From positions 5,766,001-5,830,000 of the forward strand of contig NZ_PJMQ01000001.1 of the NCBI RefSeq assembly GCF_002846335.1: 64,000 bases of DNA, written 5' to 3'. The position numbers were made by a program, and so were the translations under genes. Under the pieces are notes generated by a model. It was not told the origin of the DNA and did no database searches. It worked only from the letters and a program-made list of their open reading frames with translations. This DNA comes from Janthinobacterium sp. 61 (GTDB lineage Bacteria > Pseudomonadota > Gammaproteobacteria > Burkholderiales > Burkholderiaceae_D). How positions within the stretch are numbered: the first letter of the stretch is position 1; the number at the start of each line of letters is the position of its first letter. Of the stretch, positions 26,583 through 35,187 are shown in pieces.

Positions 26583-27470
26583 TCACCAGGCGAGCGAGCG
26601 CTTGACGTCGATCAGTGCGAACAGGCGCGCGCTGCGCATCCACGCCAGCACCAGCGTTGCCAGTAGCGTCACCACCAGGCCAGCCACGATGGCCAGCGGA
26701 TCCGGGGCGGCCAGGTTCAGGCGCGCCACGCCCAGCAGCGCATACAGCGCCAGTCCCAGCATGGTGATGACAAGGTAGATCGCCAGGCAGGCCAGCGGAC
26801 GTCGGCGCAGCATGCCCAGGCCCCGCCACCAGGCCTTGACGGCCGAAGTGCGGCGCCGGTCGATGGCCAGCGCCGCGCGGCCCGCATCGAGCGTGGCGCA
26901 AGCCAGCAGGAACAGCAGGCCCGTCACCAGCAAGGCCAGATGACGGGCCAGGTCGGCATCGGCTTCCAGGATGGCTTTCGCCGCGTGCTTGTCAGCCAGT
27001 TTCAGCGCGCCGGCGCCGATCGCCAGCACCACGCCCAGCGGCACTATGCTCCATAGCAACATGCGCAGCATGCGGCCGTATTCGCTGAAGGCGCCCGTTA
27101 GCAGGGGACCGAAGCCGGCGGGCGCAGGGGCGCGCGCGGCCGTCACCACCAGGCCGCTCAGCAGCGGCGACAACAACAGGGTCAGGATGATGCCGGCGAT
27201 GGCGGCCTGGCTGATGGCGGCGCCGTTGCGTTCCGTGTTGGCGATCAGGTCGGCGAGGGTCATCAGGTCTAGCTTGTGCGCCAGGGCCGCCGCATGCACG
27301 GCCTGATCGAGGCTGGCGCTCAAGGTGCGCCAGAGGGGAATGATGGCGACGACGGTCGGTATCAGCAGCAATCCCAGCCACAGCAGCAGCAAGCGCCATT
27401 GCAGGGCGGCGCGGCTGGCGCGCATGGTCAGGGTCAGGCCGCTGGCCCGTGTCGTGGAAGTGGCGCTCAT
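26583..27470 (-). CDS. Multi-pass membrane protein, function unknown
   Basis: A 295-residue protein with about six hydrophobic segments (near residues 24-46, 90-110, 134-156, 180-200, 220-242 and 254-276). A short conserved-looking loop RRRTSAVKAWWRGLGMLRRRP sits between the fourth and fifth. Not recognised as a transporter family. Its ATG overlaps the stop of the M1 peptidase by four bases, so the two are translationally coupled and may act together at the inner membrane. Confidence 0.75.
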   Translation of the reverse strand: MSATSTTRASGLTLTMRASRAALQWRLLLLWLGLLLIPTVVAIIPLWRTLSASLDQAVHAAALAHKLDLMTLADLIANTERNGAAISQAAIAGIILTLLLSPLLSGLVVTAARAPAPAGFGPLLTGAFSEYGRMLRMLLWSIVPLGVVLAIGAGALKLADKHAAKAILEADADLARHLALLVTGLLFLLACATLDAGRAALAIDRRRTSAVKAWWRGLGMLRRRPLACLAIYLVITMLGLALYALLGVARLNLAAPDPLAIVAGLVVTLLATLVLAWMRSARLFALIDVKRSLAW

Positions 27471-29755
27471 ACGATGGCAATCAGGGAAAGGAGGTATTGG
27501 AAGGCGGCGGCGAGGTCGAAGCTCCAGCGCCGCGCGGCCGAGGTATCGGCCTTCAGGGTGCGGCTGTCATCGAGCTTGTTGACGTCGAGGTAGTGCACAC
27601 GGTCGGGATCGAGTTCGGCCGAGACGGCCTTCACGGACTTGCTCCAGGTGTAGCGCTGCCACAGCTGGTCGTTATCCCACACCACGCGTTCGGCTGTGCC
27701 GTCGGCAAATTTCACCAGCAGCACCTGCGGCACGGGCGCGCCGCGGCGGCGCAGGACCACGCTGGTGAGATACGGATAGGGCCCCGTGCCGGGCTTGGCG
27801 TCCGGGTGCGCCTTGTCCCACGCCTCGCGCACTTTTTTCTCTTCCTTTTCCAGCGCCTCGGCCGTGCGTTCCACGCGCTTGCCGTTCACCAGCACCATGC
27901 CGGCCAGCGGCGTCTGCTCTTCGCTCGTGAAGCTGCCGATGCGGTCGTCGATATTCGCGCTGGCATAGACTTGCTGCGCGAAGACCTGTTCCACGATGCG
28001 CCGCTGGCCCGTCGCCTCGGCCAGCGCTTCGCGCAGGTCGGCCACGCTGGGGTGGCGGAATTTCCACTGTTCGTAGTACGCCTTGAAGCCCCGTTCCATG
28101 GCCTCGCTGCCGATGCGCGCTTCCAGGTCGCGCATGGTGATGGCCGTGCGGCTGTAGACAGGCCCCACGCCCTGCAGGCGGTTCCAGGCATTCTGGCCCA
28201 GCGGGTCGGCGGCATCCTGGCGCGGCGCACCCAGGCGCTCGCCTTCGAAGACCTTGAAGGAGGGCGCGAAGCCCAGGCGCTTGAGCAGGGGCGTGGTGGC
28301 GTGGATGTCCTGGCCGCGCGCGCGCAGCATGCGCTGGTCCCAGTACTCGTTCAAGCCTTCGTCGAGGATGGGTTCCTCGAACTCGTTCGAGGCCAGGATG
28401 CCGTAGAAATAGCCATGTCCGAATTCATGGATGGTGACGAAATCGAGGCCGAATCCGGCCAAGGTCTTCGGCTGCAGCGTGGCGTAGCTCGAGGCGGTGA
28501 TGAAGGTCGGGTATTCCATGCCGCCCGCTTCGGCCGCATTAAACGGCGGAATCACCACTGTCAGGGTCTTGTACGGATACGCGCCCAGGGTGCGCGAAAA
28601 ATACGTGAGCGAGTCCTTGGCCGCCTGCAGCGCGGGCCCCGCGTTGGACGCGTACTCGGGCGGGTACAGTACCTTGATGGCCACCGGCGGGCTGCCTGGA
28701 CCGCTCCAGTTGCCTGTCAATGGCTGCGCGCTGCGCTTGTCGGCCGTCCAGGCGAAATCGTGCACGTCGCCCTGCACATAGTGATGCGTGAGCATGCCGT
28801 CCTTTTCCAGCGGTGCGCCCTGCAGCTCGCCCGTGGCGCCCACCGTGTATTCCTTGGGCACGGTCAGCTTCACGTCGTAGTTGCCGAAGTCGGCGTAGAA
28901 CTCCGAATTGAGGTGGAATTCATGCGCGTTCCAGCGCGGCGCGGTGGCGCCCCGTTCGCCGGGCAGTTCCAGCACGGCGATCTTGGGGAACCACTGGCCG
29001 ACCAGGTGGAAGCTGCCGAAATAGCCGGTGCGCGCGATGACGCGCGGCAACTGGTCGAAGAAGCGGATGTCGAGCGTCGTCTCCATGCCCGGCGCGACGG
29101 GCTGCGGCAGGTCGACGCGCACGACCGTGCGGTCGGTGGCCGGGCCGTTGTCCGGCTGGACGAAATGCCAGGGCGCCGTGGCGCCGTTCTGCGTCATGCT
29201 GCGCAGTTCGATATAGCCCCATTCGCCGTCGCGCGTCTCGACGCCCGAGCGGAAGCCCTTATCGAGCTTGCGCTTCTCGGTGAAGAAGGTCGAATGTTCG
29301 CCTTCGAACGCATTCAGGTAGAGGTGCAAATATACGCTGCTGACCGCTTGCGCGCTTCGATTGCGCCAGCGCAGTTTCTGCTGGCCGGCGATGGTGTGTT
29401 TGACGGGATCGAGCGTCGCTTCGATCTGGTAGTCGACCACGCGGTCAGACAGGGTCGCTTGCGCAGCCGTGCGCGCACCGCCCCAGGCGTTGCTGGCGCT
29501 GGGCTTGCTGACGGCGGACGCGTGCGGCAAGGCCAGGGCAATGCCGTCGGCGGCCGGCGCCAGCGCGATGGCCGCGCTGGCTGGCTTGCCCTGGCCCGGC
29601 TGGGCGAACAGATCGGCCTGCAGGGCCAGGCCGGCCAGCAGCATGGCGGCGATGGAGAGGGCCTTGAGCTTGCCCGAGACGGGGAAAAAACCAATGCTGC
29701 GGCGCGTGCCGCGGGGACTTGGCGGCCCCCGGCGCGTTGTGCTGTGACTTCCCAT
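27467..29755 (-). CDS. M1 family zinc metallopeptidase
   Basis: A 762-residue peptidase of the gluzincin M1 type. After a basic head and a signal peptide (ending about ADLFAQ) come beta-rich domains, then the catalytic centre: His443-Glu444-x-x-His447 and the third ligand Glu466 in LDEGLNEYWD, with the spacing expected for M1. The N-terminal domain and lack of a GxMEN motif (GGMEYP is seen instead) place it among divergent M1 peptidases. Exported, probably active in the periplasm or outside. Coupled to a downstream membrane-protein gene. Confidence 0.9.
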   Translation of the reverse strand: MGSHSTTRRGPPSPRGTRRSIGFFPVSGKLKALSIAAMLLAGLALQADLFAQPGQGKPASAAIALAPAADGIALALPHASAVSKPSASNAWGGARTAAQATLSDRVVDYQIEATLDPVKHTIAGQQKLRWRNRSAQAVSSVYLHLYLNAFEGEHSTFFTEKRKLDKGFRSGVETRDGEWGYIELRSMTQNGATAPWHFVQPDNGPATDRTVVRVDLPQPVAPGMETTLDIRFFDQLPRVIARTGYFGSFHLVGQWFPKIAVLELPGERGATAPRWNAHEFHLNSEFYADFGNYDVKLTVPKEYTVGATGELQGAPLEKDGMLTHHYVQGDVHDFAWTADKRSAQPLTGNWSGPGSPPVAIKVLYPPEYASNAGPALQAAKDSLTYFSRTLGAYPYKTLTVVIPPFNAAEAGGMEYPTFITASSYATLQPKTLAGFGLDFVTIHEFGHGYFYGILASNEFEEPILDEGLNEYWDQRMLRARGQDIHATTPLLKRLGFAPSFKVFEGERLGAPRQDAADPLGQNAWNRLQGVGPVYSRTAITMRDLEARIGSEAMERGFKAYYEQWKFRHPSVADLREALAEATGQRRIVEQVFAQQVYASANIDDRIGSFTSEEQTPLAGMVLVNGKRVERTAEALEKEEKKVREAWDKAHPDAKPGTGPYPYLTSVVLRRRGAPVPQVLLVKFADGTAERVVWDNDQLWQRYTWSKSVKAVSAELDPDRVHYLDVNKLDDSRTLKADTSAARRWSFDLAAAFQYLLSLIAIV

Positions 29756-29890
29756 GCGTGACTCCTACAGTGACTTCTTATTGTTGTTGATTTTCAAATG
29801 CAGTCGGCTGCGCCCAGGATCGCCGGGCGCACCTCGCACTTTACTTAATATACCTGCAAAAATGCCAAATAACCAATCAAATATGGGAGT

Positions 29891-29922
29891 GCCGCAAGCA
29901 CCGCCGGAGCGCTGCTTGCGGC
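29891..29922. promoter_or_regulatory. Perfect 10-bp inverted repeat in divergent spacer
   Basis: GCCGCAAGCA (29891-29900) and TGCTTGCGGC (29913-29922) are exact reverse complements around a 12-base loop, with no T-run. The right arm covers the -35 of the promoter predicted at 29916-29943. It could be an operator controlling the barrel gene, the divergent M1 peptidase gene, or both. Confidence 0.55.
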
Positions 29923-29943
29923 GCCGCGCGCCGTGCGTATAAT
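29916..29943 (+). promoter_or_regulatory. Sigma70-type promoter for the outer-membrane barrel gene
   Basis: A TTGCGG -35 and a perfect TATAAT -10 are separated by 16 bases. The predicted transcript would start about 60 bases before the ATG at 30014. Confidence 0.55.
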
Positions 29944-30013
29944 GTTTCGCTTTGCCATCCCTCTGCCCCGCTACCGTGCGCCCGCCTCCCGGCAGCGCAG
30001 CCAGCTTCCCGCC

Positions 30014-31564
30014 ATGATGCCTGCCTCTCCCGCCCTGACCATCGCCATGCGCACCTTGCTGCTGTGCGCCCTGGCCATGCCGGCGTGCGCCCAGGACAGC
30101 GTGGATGGCGGCGCGGCCGGCGTCACGCATGGCGACTTGTCCGCCGAACTGGGGCAGGGCGGCCAGCACAGCGTGCGCGGCGCTCTGTCGCGCGACCAGG
30201 ATGGCATGTCGCTCGATGTGGCCATCGACGGGCAGCGCAATGGCAATTACCGCGATGGCAGCGTGTTTCACCAGCATGGCTTCAATGGGGGCGCCGAATG
30301 GAAGGCGCGGCAGGGGCGCTTCGGCTTCAGTGCCGACCAGCTGAACCAGAACACCCGCTATCCGGCGCCCGAGGCGCCGTTCCTGGCCCTGCTGGCGGCC
30401 CGCCCGGAAGACCTGTACCGCTACGAAGTGCGGCGTGCCAGCGCCTTCGTGCAGCGCTATGTGGGCAATTTCGAGCTGGGCGTGGAACTGTCGCAGCGGG
30501 AAAAGCGCGCCACGGCCCACTATGCGGGCGAGGAGGGCAGCAGCGAATCGAGGTACAGCAGCCGCCGACGGCAACTGGCGCCCCGCGTTCGCCATTACGG
30601 CAAGGTGGGCGGCGTTGGCACGGACACGGAAGTGGGCCTGGACCTGATGCAGTGGGAGCGGCGCTCGGGCCGCGACGCGCCGGGCCGCGATGGCGATGGG
30701 CTGCGCCGCCAGTACTCGCGTGCGCTGCTGCTGCGCGAAGAACTGGCTTTTGGTGGCGCGTATGCGCCGCGTTTGCTGCTGGGGCTGCGGCATGAACAGT
30801 TCCAGCTCGATCCGGCCGACATGCCAGCCGGCGGCAGCGACTGGGAAAACCAGAACGCGTGGGACTTGCAGGGCAGCTTGCAGCTGCGCCCGGAACTGAG
30901 CGTGTACGCCAAGGCCGCGCGCAGCTACCGCATCGATGACGACGGCTATACCCGCGCCGGCTACCGTCCCCTGGCGGGACAGCTGCGGCGCGAAACGGAA
31001 GTGGGCGCCACCTTCGGCGACGCGGCGCGCAGCGCTTCCGTGCGCGTCTTCAGCGAGCGCCTCAGCAACCAGATCGTCTTCGACCAGAGCCTGGGCCAGC
31101 TGGGCTTTGCGGGCAACCTCGACCCCTCGCGCCGCGATGGCATCGCCATCGAGGCCAGCATGGCGCTGGCGCGCGACTGGCGCCTCGACGCTGAGCTGCG
31201 CCAGGTGCATGCACGCTATGACGACTACGCCTACGATGGCCCGGATATCGCCCTCGTGCCCAAGACCCTGGCCAGCCTGCGCCTGTACTGGACGGGGCAG
31301 GCCGGCGCCAGCGCGGACGTCGGCGTGCAATGGCTGCGCGCGCTGCGCTATGGCCCCGATTTCGCCAACAGCTGCCTGGCGCAAGTGCCCGCATTCGCCA
31401 CCGTGGACGGGCGCTATGTGCGCAAGCTGGGCGCCTGGGAGCTGGAACTGGCCGGCAGCAACCTGGCCAACCGCCGCCATTACGGCGATGCGCCGGGCTG
31501 TCGCTCCAGCATTTACCTCAACGATGCGCGCCAGCTGCGCGTGTCGGCGCGCTACCATTTCTGA
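30014..31564 (+). CDS. TonB-dependent receptor-like barrel lacking a plug domain
   Basis: About 516 residues from the ATG at 30014 (alternatives 30017 and 30047). A signal peptide (RTLLLCALAMPACAQ) leads almost directly into alternating strands typical of the C-terminal barrel of TonB-dependent receptors, e.g. LSVYAKAARSYRIDDDGYT, VGATFGDAARSASVRVF and the final RQLRVSARYHF ending in Phe. The plug, normally about 130-150 residues with VTATR- and RGPQGTLYG-like motifs, and a TonB box are not found. Full receptors are usually 650-900 residues. It may be a remnant, a porin-like barrel, or a specialised receptor; no frame disruption is seen. Confidence 0.75.
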   Translation: MMPASPALTIAMRTLLLCALAMPACAQDSVDGGAAGVTHGDLSAELGQGGQHSVRGALSRDQDGMSLDVAIDGQRNGNYRDGSVFHQHGFNGGAEWKARQGRFGFSADQLNQNTRYPAPEAPFLALLAARPEDLYRYEVRRASAFVQRYVGNFELGVELSQREKRATAHYAGEEGSSESRYSSRRRQLAPRVRHYGKVGGVGTDTEVGLDLMQWERRSGRDAPGRDGDGLRRQYSRALLLREELAFGGAYAPRLLLGLRHEQFQLDPADMPAGGSDWENQNAWDLQGSLQLRPELSVYAKAARSYRIDDDGYTRAGYRPLAGQLRRETEVGATFGDAARSASVRVFSERLSNQIVFDQSLGQLGFAGNLDPSRRDGIAIEASMALARDWRLDAELRQVHARYDDYAYDGPDIALVPKTLASLRLYWTGQAGASADVGVQWLRALRYGPDFANSCLAQVPAFATVDGRYVRKLGAWELELAGSNLANRRHYGDAPGCRSSIYLNDARQLRVSARYHF

Positions 31565-31711
31565 GACTGGGGCGCAGCGGCGCTTAAAAGTGGCTTAATC
31601 AGGCGCAAACGGAGCGTGCAAACGTGCTTTTTTTCCGGCCTGGCCTCATCGCCCGCCGCAAAAAGTGGTAATCTCGCCCCGTTCACGACCACTTTATGAT
31701 GAAGGATTAAT

Positions 31712-32383
31712 ATGCGTTTTATGCGTTTCTTGCGTCCCCTGCTTGCCGCCGTCACCCTGGTGGCGGCCACCGGCGGCGCCATGGCGGCCGATACCGGCTT
31801 TACCACGCTTCCGACGCCAGTGCGCACGGACACGGGCAAGAAGGTGGAAGTGGTCGAGTACTTCATGTATTCCTGTCCGCATTGCTATGCGCTCGATCCG
31901 CTGATGCACGACTGGGTCAAGAAACAGGGCGACAAGATCGCCTTCCGCCGCATCCACCTGGCCTTCAATGGCCCGAAAGATCCGCAGGCGCACGCCTATG
32001 CCACCTTGGAGGCGATGGGCCAGCTGGACCAGTTCCACGACAAGATCTTCCGCGCCATCCACGTCGAGCGCAACCGCCTGAACCGCGATGACGCCATCCT
32101 CGAGCTGCTGGTGAAGAACGGCATCGACAAGGCGAAATACCTGGATATGTTCAATTCCTTCGGCGTGCAGACCAAGCTGAAACGCAATGAGCAGCTGATC
32201 ACCGCCAGCAAGATCGACAGCGCGCCGACCATCGTCATCGATGGCCGCTTCGTCACGTCGCCGGCGCAGCTGTCGCGTCCTGGCCAGTCCGAGCCGCAGA
32301 CCCAGACAGCGACCCTGCGCGTGATGGATGAACTGGTGGCGCGTGTCCTGAAAGAGCGCGCTCCCGCGCCAGCGAAGAAGTAA
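31712..32383 (+). CDS. dsbA: Thiol:disulfide interchange protein DsbA
   Basis: Periplasmic oxidase that forms disulfides in exported proteins. The 223 residues comprise a signal peptide (cleavage about AMAA), a thioredoxin fold with active site CPHC at residues 55-58 and the cis-proline region DSAPTIVIDGRF. AAGGA precedes the ATG at 31712. A C-terminal Ala/Pro/Lys tail is an addition. A small membrane protein with two extracytoplasmic cysteines follows 12 bases later and is probably co-transcribed. Confidence 0.96.
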   Translation: MRFMRFLRPLLAAVTLVAATGGAMAADTGFTTLPTPVRTDTGKKVEVVEYFMYSCPHCYALDPLMHDWVKKQGDKIAFRRIHLAFNGPKDPQAHAYATLEAMGQLDQFHDKIFRAIHVERNRLNRDDAILELLVKNGIDKAKYLDMFNSFGVQTKLKRNEQLITASKIDSAPTIVIDGRFVTSPAQLSRPGQSEPQTQTATLRVMDELVARVLKERAPAPAKK

Positions 32384-32395
32384 GCGGAGAACGTC

Positions 32396-32620
32396 ATGAA
32401 ACAGCTGCCCTGGACCTTGTGCGTATTGGCCCTCGCCCTCGTGGCGTGGCTGGCGCTGGCCGTCGTCAACGTGGAAAACCAGCGCAATGCGCTGGTCACC
32501 AAGGCTTGCGTGGACCCCGCGTTCAAGAACGAGGTCGACGCGAAATGCCTGGCGTCCGTGCAGTCGCGCGAGCACTGGTGGCAGCATCTGAGCTACGCCA
32601 TGACGCATTTCAGGTCATAG
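32396..32620 (+). CDS. Small single-pass membrane protein with two cysteines (paralogue of 41666-41983)
   Basis: A 74-residue protein: membrane segment at about 5-24 (TLCVLALALVAWLALAVV), then a probably periplasmic part with VENQRNALVTKAC, Cys38 and Cys51 thirteen residues apart, and the motif HWWQH at 60-64. The same motifs with the same Cys spacing occur in the protein at 41666-41983, so the two form a family that I do not recognise. It lies 12 bases after dsbA in the same direction, suggesting the cysteines form a disulfide made by DsbA. Confidence 0.7.
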   Translation: MKQLPWTLCVLALALVAWLALAVVNVENQRNALVTKACVDPAFKNEVDAKCLASVQSREHWWQHLSYAMTHFRS

Positions 32621-32637
32621 AACACCGGATAAAATCT

Positions 32638-32725
32638 ACTGCGCGTCGCGCTTTGCGGCCGGCGATGCTCACCGTACTAGAGTACGGTTGCGCTTCTCGG
32701 CCACAAATCACTGCCGCTCGCTACG
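32638..32725. repeat. 88-bp palindromic intergenic repeat, copy 3 of 3
   Basis: Nearly identical to 3811-3898 and the same length; the centre is a perfect ACCGTACT-AG-AGTACGGT palindrome, inside TTTGCGGCC and GGCCACAAA arms. It begins 17 bases after the stop of the small Cys protein, so it would be at the 3' end of the dsbA transcript. Confidence 0.8.
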
Positions 32726-32767
32726 ATTTTCTCCGGTGTTGTGACGATGAGGATGGATAGGAAAACT

Positions 32768-32790
32768 GCCCGCTTTGTGCGGGCTTTTTT
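32768..32790 (+). terminator. Rho-independent terminator downstream of dsbA unit
   Basis: GCCCGC and GCGGGC form a six-base-pair stem around TTTGT, followed by six T. It lies after the repeat copy and should end the dsbA transcript. Confidence 0.75.
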
Positions 32791-32840
32791 ACGTCTGCTG
32801 GTTGCGGGTATCATGAAGCCACAACCATTCTGGAGGAACG

Positions 32841-33587
32841 ATGAAGGAAGTGATCTTGATTACTGGCAGCAGCCGCGGCATCGGCGCGGCGACCGCCCTG
32901 TTGGCGGCGCGCCAGGGCTATGCCGTCTGCGTCAATTATGTGCGCGATGCGCGGTCGGCCGAAGAACTGTGCGCGCGCATCATGGCTGGCGGCGGCGAGG
33001 CCATCGCCGTGCAGGCCGATGTCGGCAATGAAGCGGACGTGGCGCGCCTGTTTGATGAAGTCGATGCGCGCCTGGGGACCTTGACGGCGCTGGTCAACAA
33101 TGTGGGCGTGCTGGAGCAGAAATGCCGGCTGGCCGATATTTCCGTGCAGCGCCTGGAACGCGTGCTGCGCACCAATGTAATCAGTTACTTTTTGTGCTGC
33201 CAGCAAGCCGTGCGGCGCATGTCGACGGCGAACGGCGGCCAGGGCGGGCGTATCGTGAATGTCTCGTCGGTGGCCGCGCGCATCGGCTCCCCGGGCGAAT
33301 ACATCGATTACGCGGCCTCGAAAGGCGCTGTCGATACGCTTACCCTCGGCCTGGCAAAGGAAGTGGCGGCCGAAGGCATCCGCGTCAACGGCGTGCGGCC
33401 CGGCATCATTTATACGGACATCCACGCCTCTGGCGGCGAGCCTGGGCGGGTGGCGCGCCTGGCGTCCGGCGTGCCCATGCAGCGCGGCGGCGAGCCGGAA
33501 GAAATCGCCGGCGCCATCCTGTATCTGCTGGGGCCGGGTGCGACGTATGTGACTGGCAGCCTCCTCGACGTGGCGGGCGGGCGCTGA
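32841..33587 (+). CDS. SDR family NAD(P)-dependent oxidoreductase
   Basis: A 248-residue classical short-chain dehydrogenase. The cofactor loop TGSSRGIG is at residues 8-15, NNVG at 86-89, catalytic Ser142/143, Tyr157 and Lys161 (YAASK). It resembles FabG-like and glucose 1-dehydrogenase-like members; the substrate is not predictable. GGAGG lies just before the ATG. Single-gene unit. Confidence 0.92.
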   Translation: MKEVILITGSSRGIGAATALLAARQGYAVCVNYVRDARSAEELCARIMAGGGEAIAVQADVGNEADVARLFDEVDARLGTLTALVNNVGVLEQKCRLADISVQRLERVLRTNVISYFLCCQQAVRRMSTANGGQGGRIVNVSSVAARIGSPGEYIDYAASKGAVDTLTLGLAKEVAAEGIRVNGVRPGIIYTDIHASGGEPGRVARLASGVPMQRGGEPEEIAGAILYLLGPGATYVTGSLLDVAGGR

Positions 33588-33723
33588 TTTTCAACTCGGC
33601 TTCAACTTATTTTCAACTACAGCAAGCAATTGATTCAGGCGTGAGGCCAATTATCAATTAATGCAAGCGAGTCCAGAATGGCGATGTGCGATGTGCACAC
33701 CGATCAACCTACCTGGAACTACC

Positions 33724-34260
33724 ATGTCCGCTTCCGCTTTTTCCCCCGCCATCCTGGCCCTGTCGCTGCTGGCCGCCGCGCCAGTCCATGCCACCATGAA
33801 CCTGCCCATGCCCGCCCACCTGTCCGGCGCCAGCGCCACCGGCGCGGTGGCGCTGGCGGCGCGCCGCTACGCCGCGTTCTGGCAGAGCGGCGATCCGGCC
33901 CTGGCGCGCCTGGCGCTGGCCGACAATTTTATTGACCGCACCTTGCCCGCTGGCCGCCCTCAGGGGCTGGCCGGCCCGCTGCAGGCGTCGCAAGTGTTTC
34001 ACGCCGCCGTTCCGGACTTGAAGGTAGCCATCGAAGAGATGCTGGTAGCGGGCGACCGGGTCACCCTGCGCCTGCATTTCACGGGCAGCTTTACGGGCGT
34101 CTTCCCCACGCCGCAAGGGATCGTGCAGGGACAGGGGCAAGCCATCGATTTTCAGGCGTTTGATTTGTACCAGGTCGATGCGCAGGGGCGCATCAGCGAG
34201 AACTGGCACCTGGAAGACAACCTTGCCCTGCTGCGCCAGCTGGGCGTGCTGCCACCCTGA
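33724..34260 (+). CDS. Exported SnoaL-like (ester cyclase type) protein
   Basis: A 178-residue protein from the ATG at 33724: signal peptide (ALSLLAAAPVHA), then a SnoaL/NTF2-like alpha-beta cone with FHAAVPDLKVAIEEMLVAGDRVTLRLHFTG and the terminal ISENWHLEDNLALLRQLG motif, both typical of SnoaL-like polyketide-cyclase relatives. Export is unusual for this fold but common in proteobacterial paralogues. Substrate unknown. It faces the end of the convergent LysR gene, six bases between stops. Confidence 0.8.
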   Translation: MSASAFSPAILALSLLAAAPVHATMNLPMPAHLSGASATGAVALAARRYAAFWQSGDPALARLALADNFIDRTLPAGRPQGLAGPLQASQVFHAAVPDLKVAIEEMLVAGDRVTLRLHFTGSFTGVFPTPQGIVQGQGQAIDFQAFDLYQVDAQGRISENWHLEDNLALLRQLGVLPP

Positions 34261-34266
34261 GGTAGC

Positions 34267-35187
34267 CTAGTTCTGCGCCGGCAGGGCGGCGAACTGCTGC
34301 AGCAGGAAGTCGATCAGCAGGGCGACGCGCGGCGGCTGGAAGCGGTTGCGCCGGTACAGCAGGTTCAGGGGGACGCTATCGGCAAAGTAATCGTCGAGCA
34401 CCGTTTGCAAGCGCCCCGCGCGCAGGTCGTCGCCGATGTCGAGCAGGGATTTGTAGGCATAGCCATGGCCGGCCACGGCCCAGCGGCGGATGATTTCGCC
34501 GTCGTTGCTGTGCCAGGCCCCCTGCAGGCGCAGGCTGTGGCGCTTGCCGTCTTCTCGGTAGCGCCATTCCTGCGGCGCGCCGTCGCCCGCCGTGAGCACC
34601 AGAGTAGGCAGCATCGTCAGGTCGCGCGGCACGTTCGGCTGGCCCACCTTGGCGGCCAGCGCGGGCGCCACGCACACGACGCGCCGGCCCGGATGCAGCA
34701 GGCGCGCCACCATCTCGCTATCGGGCAGCTCGCCGTAGCGGATGGCCAGGTCGATGTCGTCGTGCACCAGGCTCGCCGTGGCGTCCGTCAGGGTCAGCGC
34801 TTGGCGCACCTGCGGGTGCAGCGCGGCAAAGCGGTCGAGCATCGGCAGCAGCAGCTGGCGGCCGATATCGGAGGGCGCCGAGATGCGCACCACGCCGTGC
34901 ACGGCGCCGGCGTCCCCGTGCAAGCCGTCTTCCGCCTGCGCCAGCAAGTCCAGCGCCTGTTCGCTGTACAGGCGGTAGTGCCGGCCTTCTTCCGTCAGGC
35001 GCAGCTGGCGCGTGGTGCGTTCGAACAGGGTGGTGCCCAGTGCGGCTTCCAGGCGCCCGATGGCGGCGCTGGCGGCGGCTGGCGACAGGCCTTGCTTGCG
35101 GCCGGCGGCGGAAAAGCTGCCCAGCGCCGCGGCGTCGAGGAACAGGGCGATTTCTGCCAGGCGCCCGGCGCCGCCGCTGCGGCTCAT
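34267..35187 (-). CDS. LysR family transcriptional regulator of the efflux operon
   Basis: A 306-residue regulator with an N-terminal HTH (FSAAGRKQGLSPAAASAAIGRLEAALG) and an effector-binding domain. Its ATG overlaps the stop of the HlyD adaptor by four bases, so it is translated as the last gene of the efflux operon, which is unusual for LysR genes (normally divergent). It may give feedback on the operon, alongside the MarR gene in the same cluster. Confidence 0.9.
   Translation of the reverse strand: MSRSGGAGRLAEIALFLDAAALGSFSAAGRKQGLSPAAASAAIGRLEAALGTTLFERTTRQLRLTEEGRHYRLYSEQALDLLAQAEDGLHGDAGAVHGVVRISAPSDIGRQLLLPMLDRFAALHPQVRQALTLTDATASLVHDDIDLAIRYGELPDSEMVARLLHPGRRVVCVAPALAAKVGQPNVPRDLTMLPTLVLTAGDGAPQEWRYREDGKRHSLRLQGAWHSNDGEIIRRWAVAGHGYAYKSLLDIGDDLRAGRLQTVLDDYFADSVPLNLLYRRNRFQPPRVALLIDFLLQQFAALPAQN

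Noticed and set aside
27449..29761. Long plus-strand open frame of 770 codons
   Set aside because: It is the antisense shadow of the M1 peptidase gene, with His/Arg/Gln-rich composition typical of reverse reading of GC-rich genes.
32396..32620. Type I toxin or phage holin-like small protein
   Set aside because: A single membrane helix alone is weak evidence; the conserved cysteines, HWWQH and dsbA linkage fit an envelope protein better.
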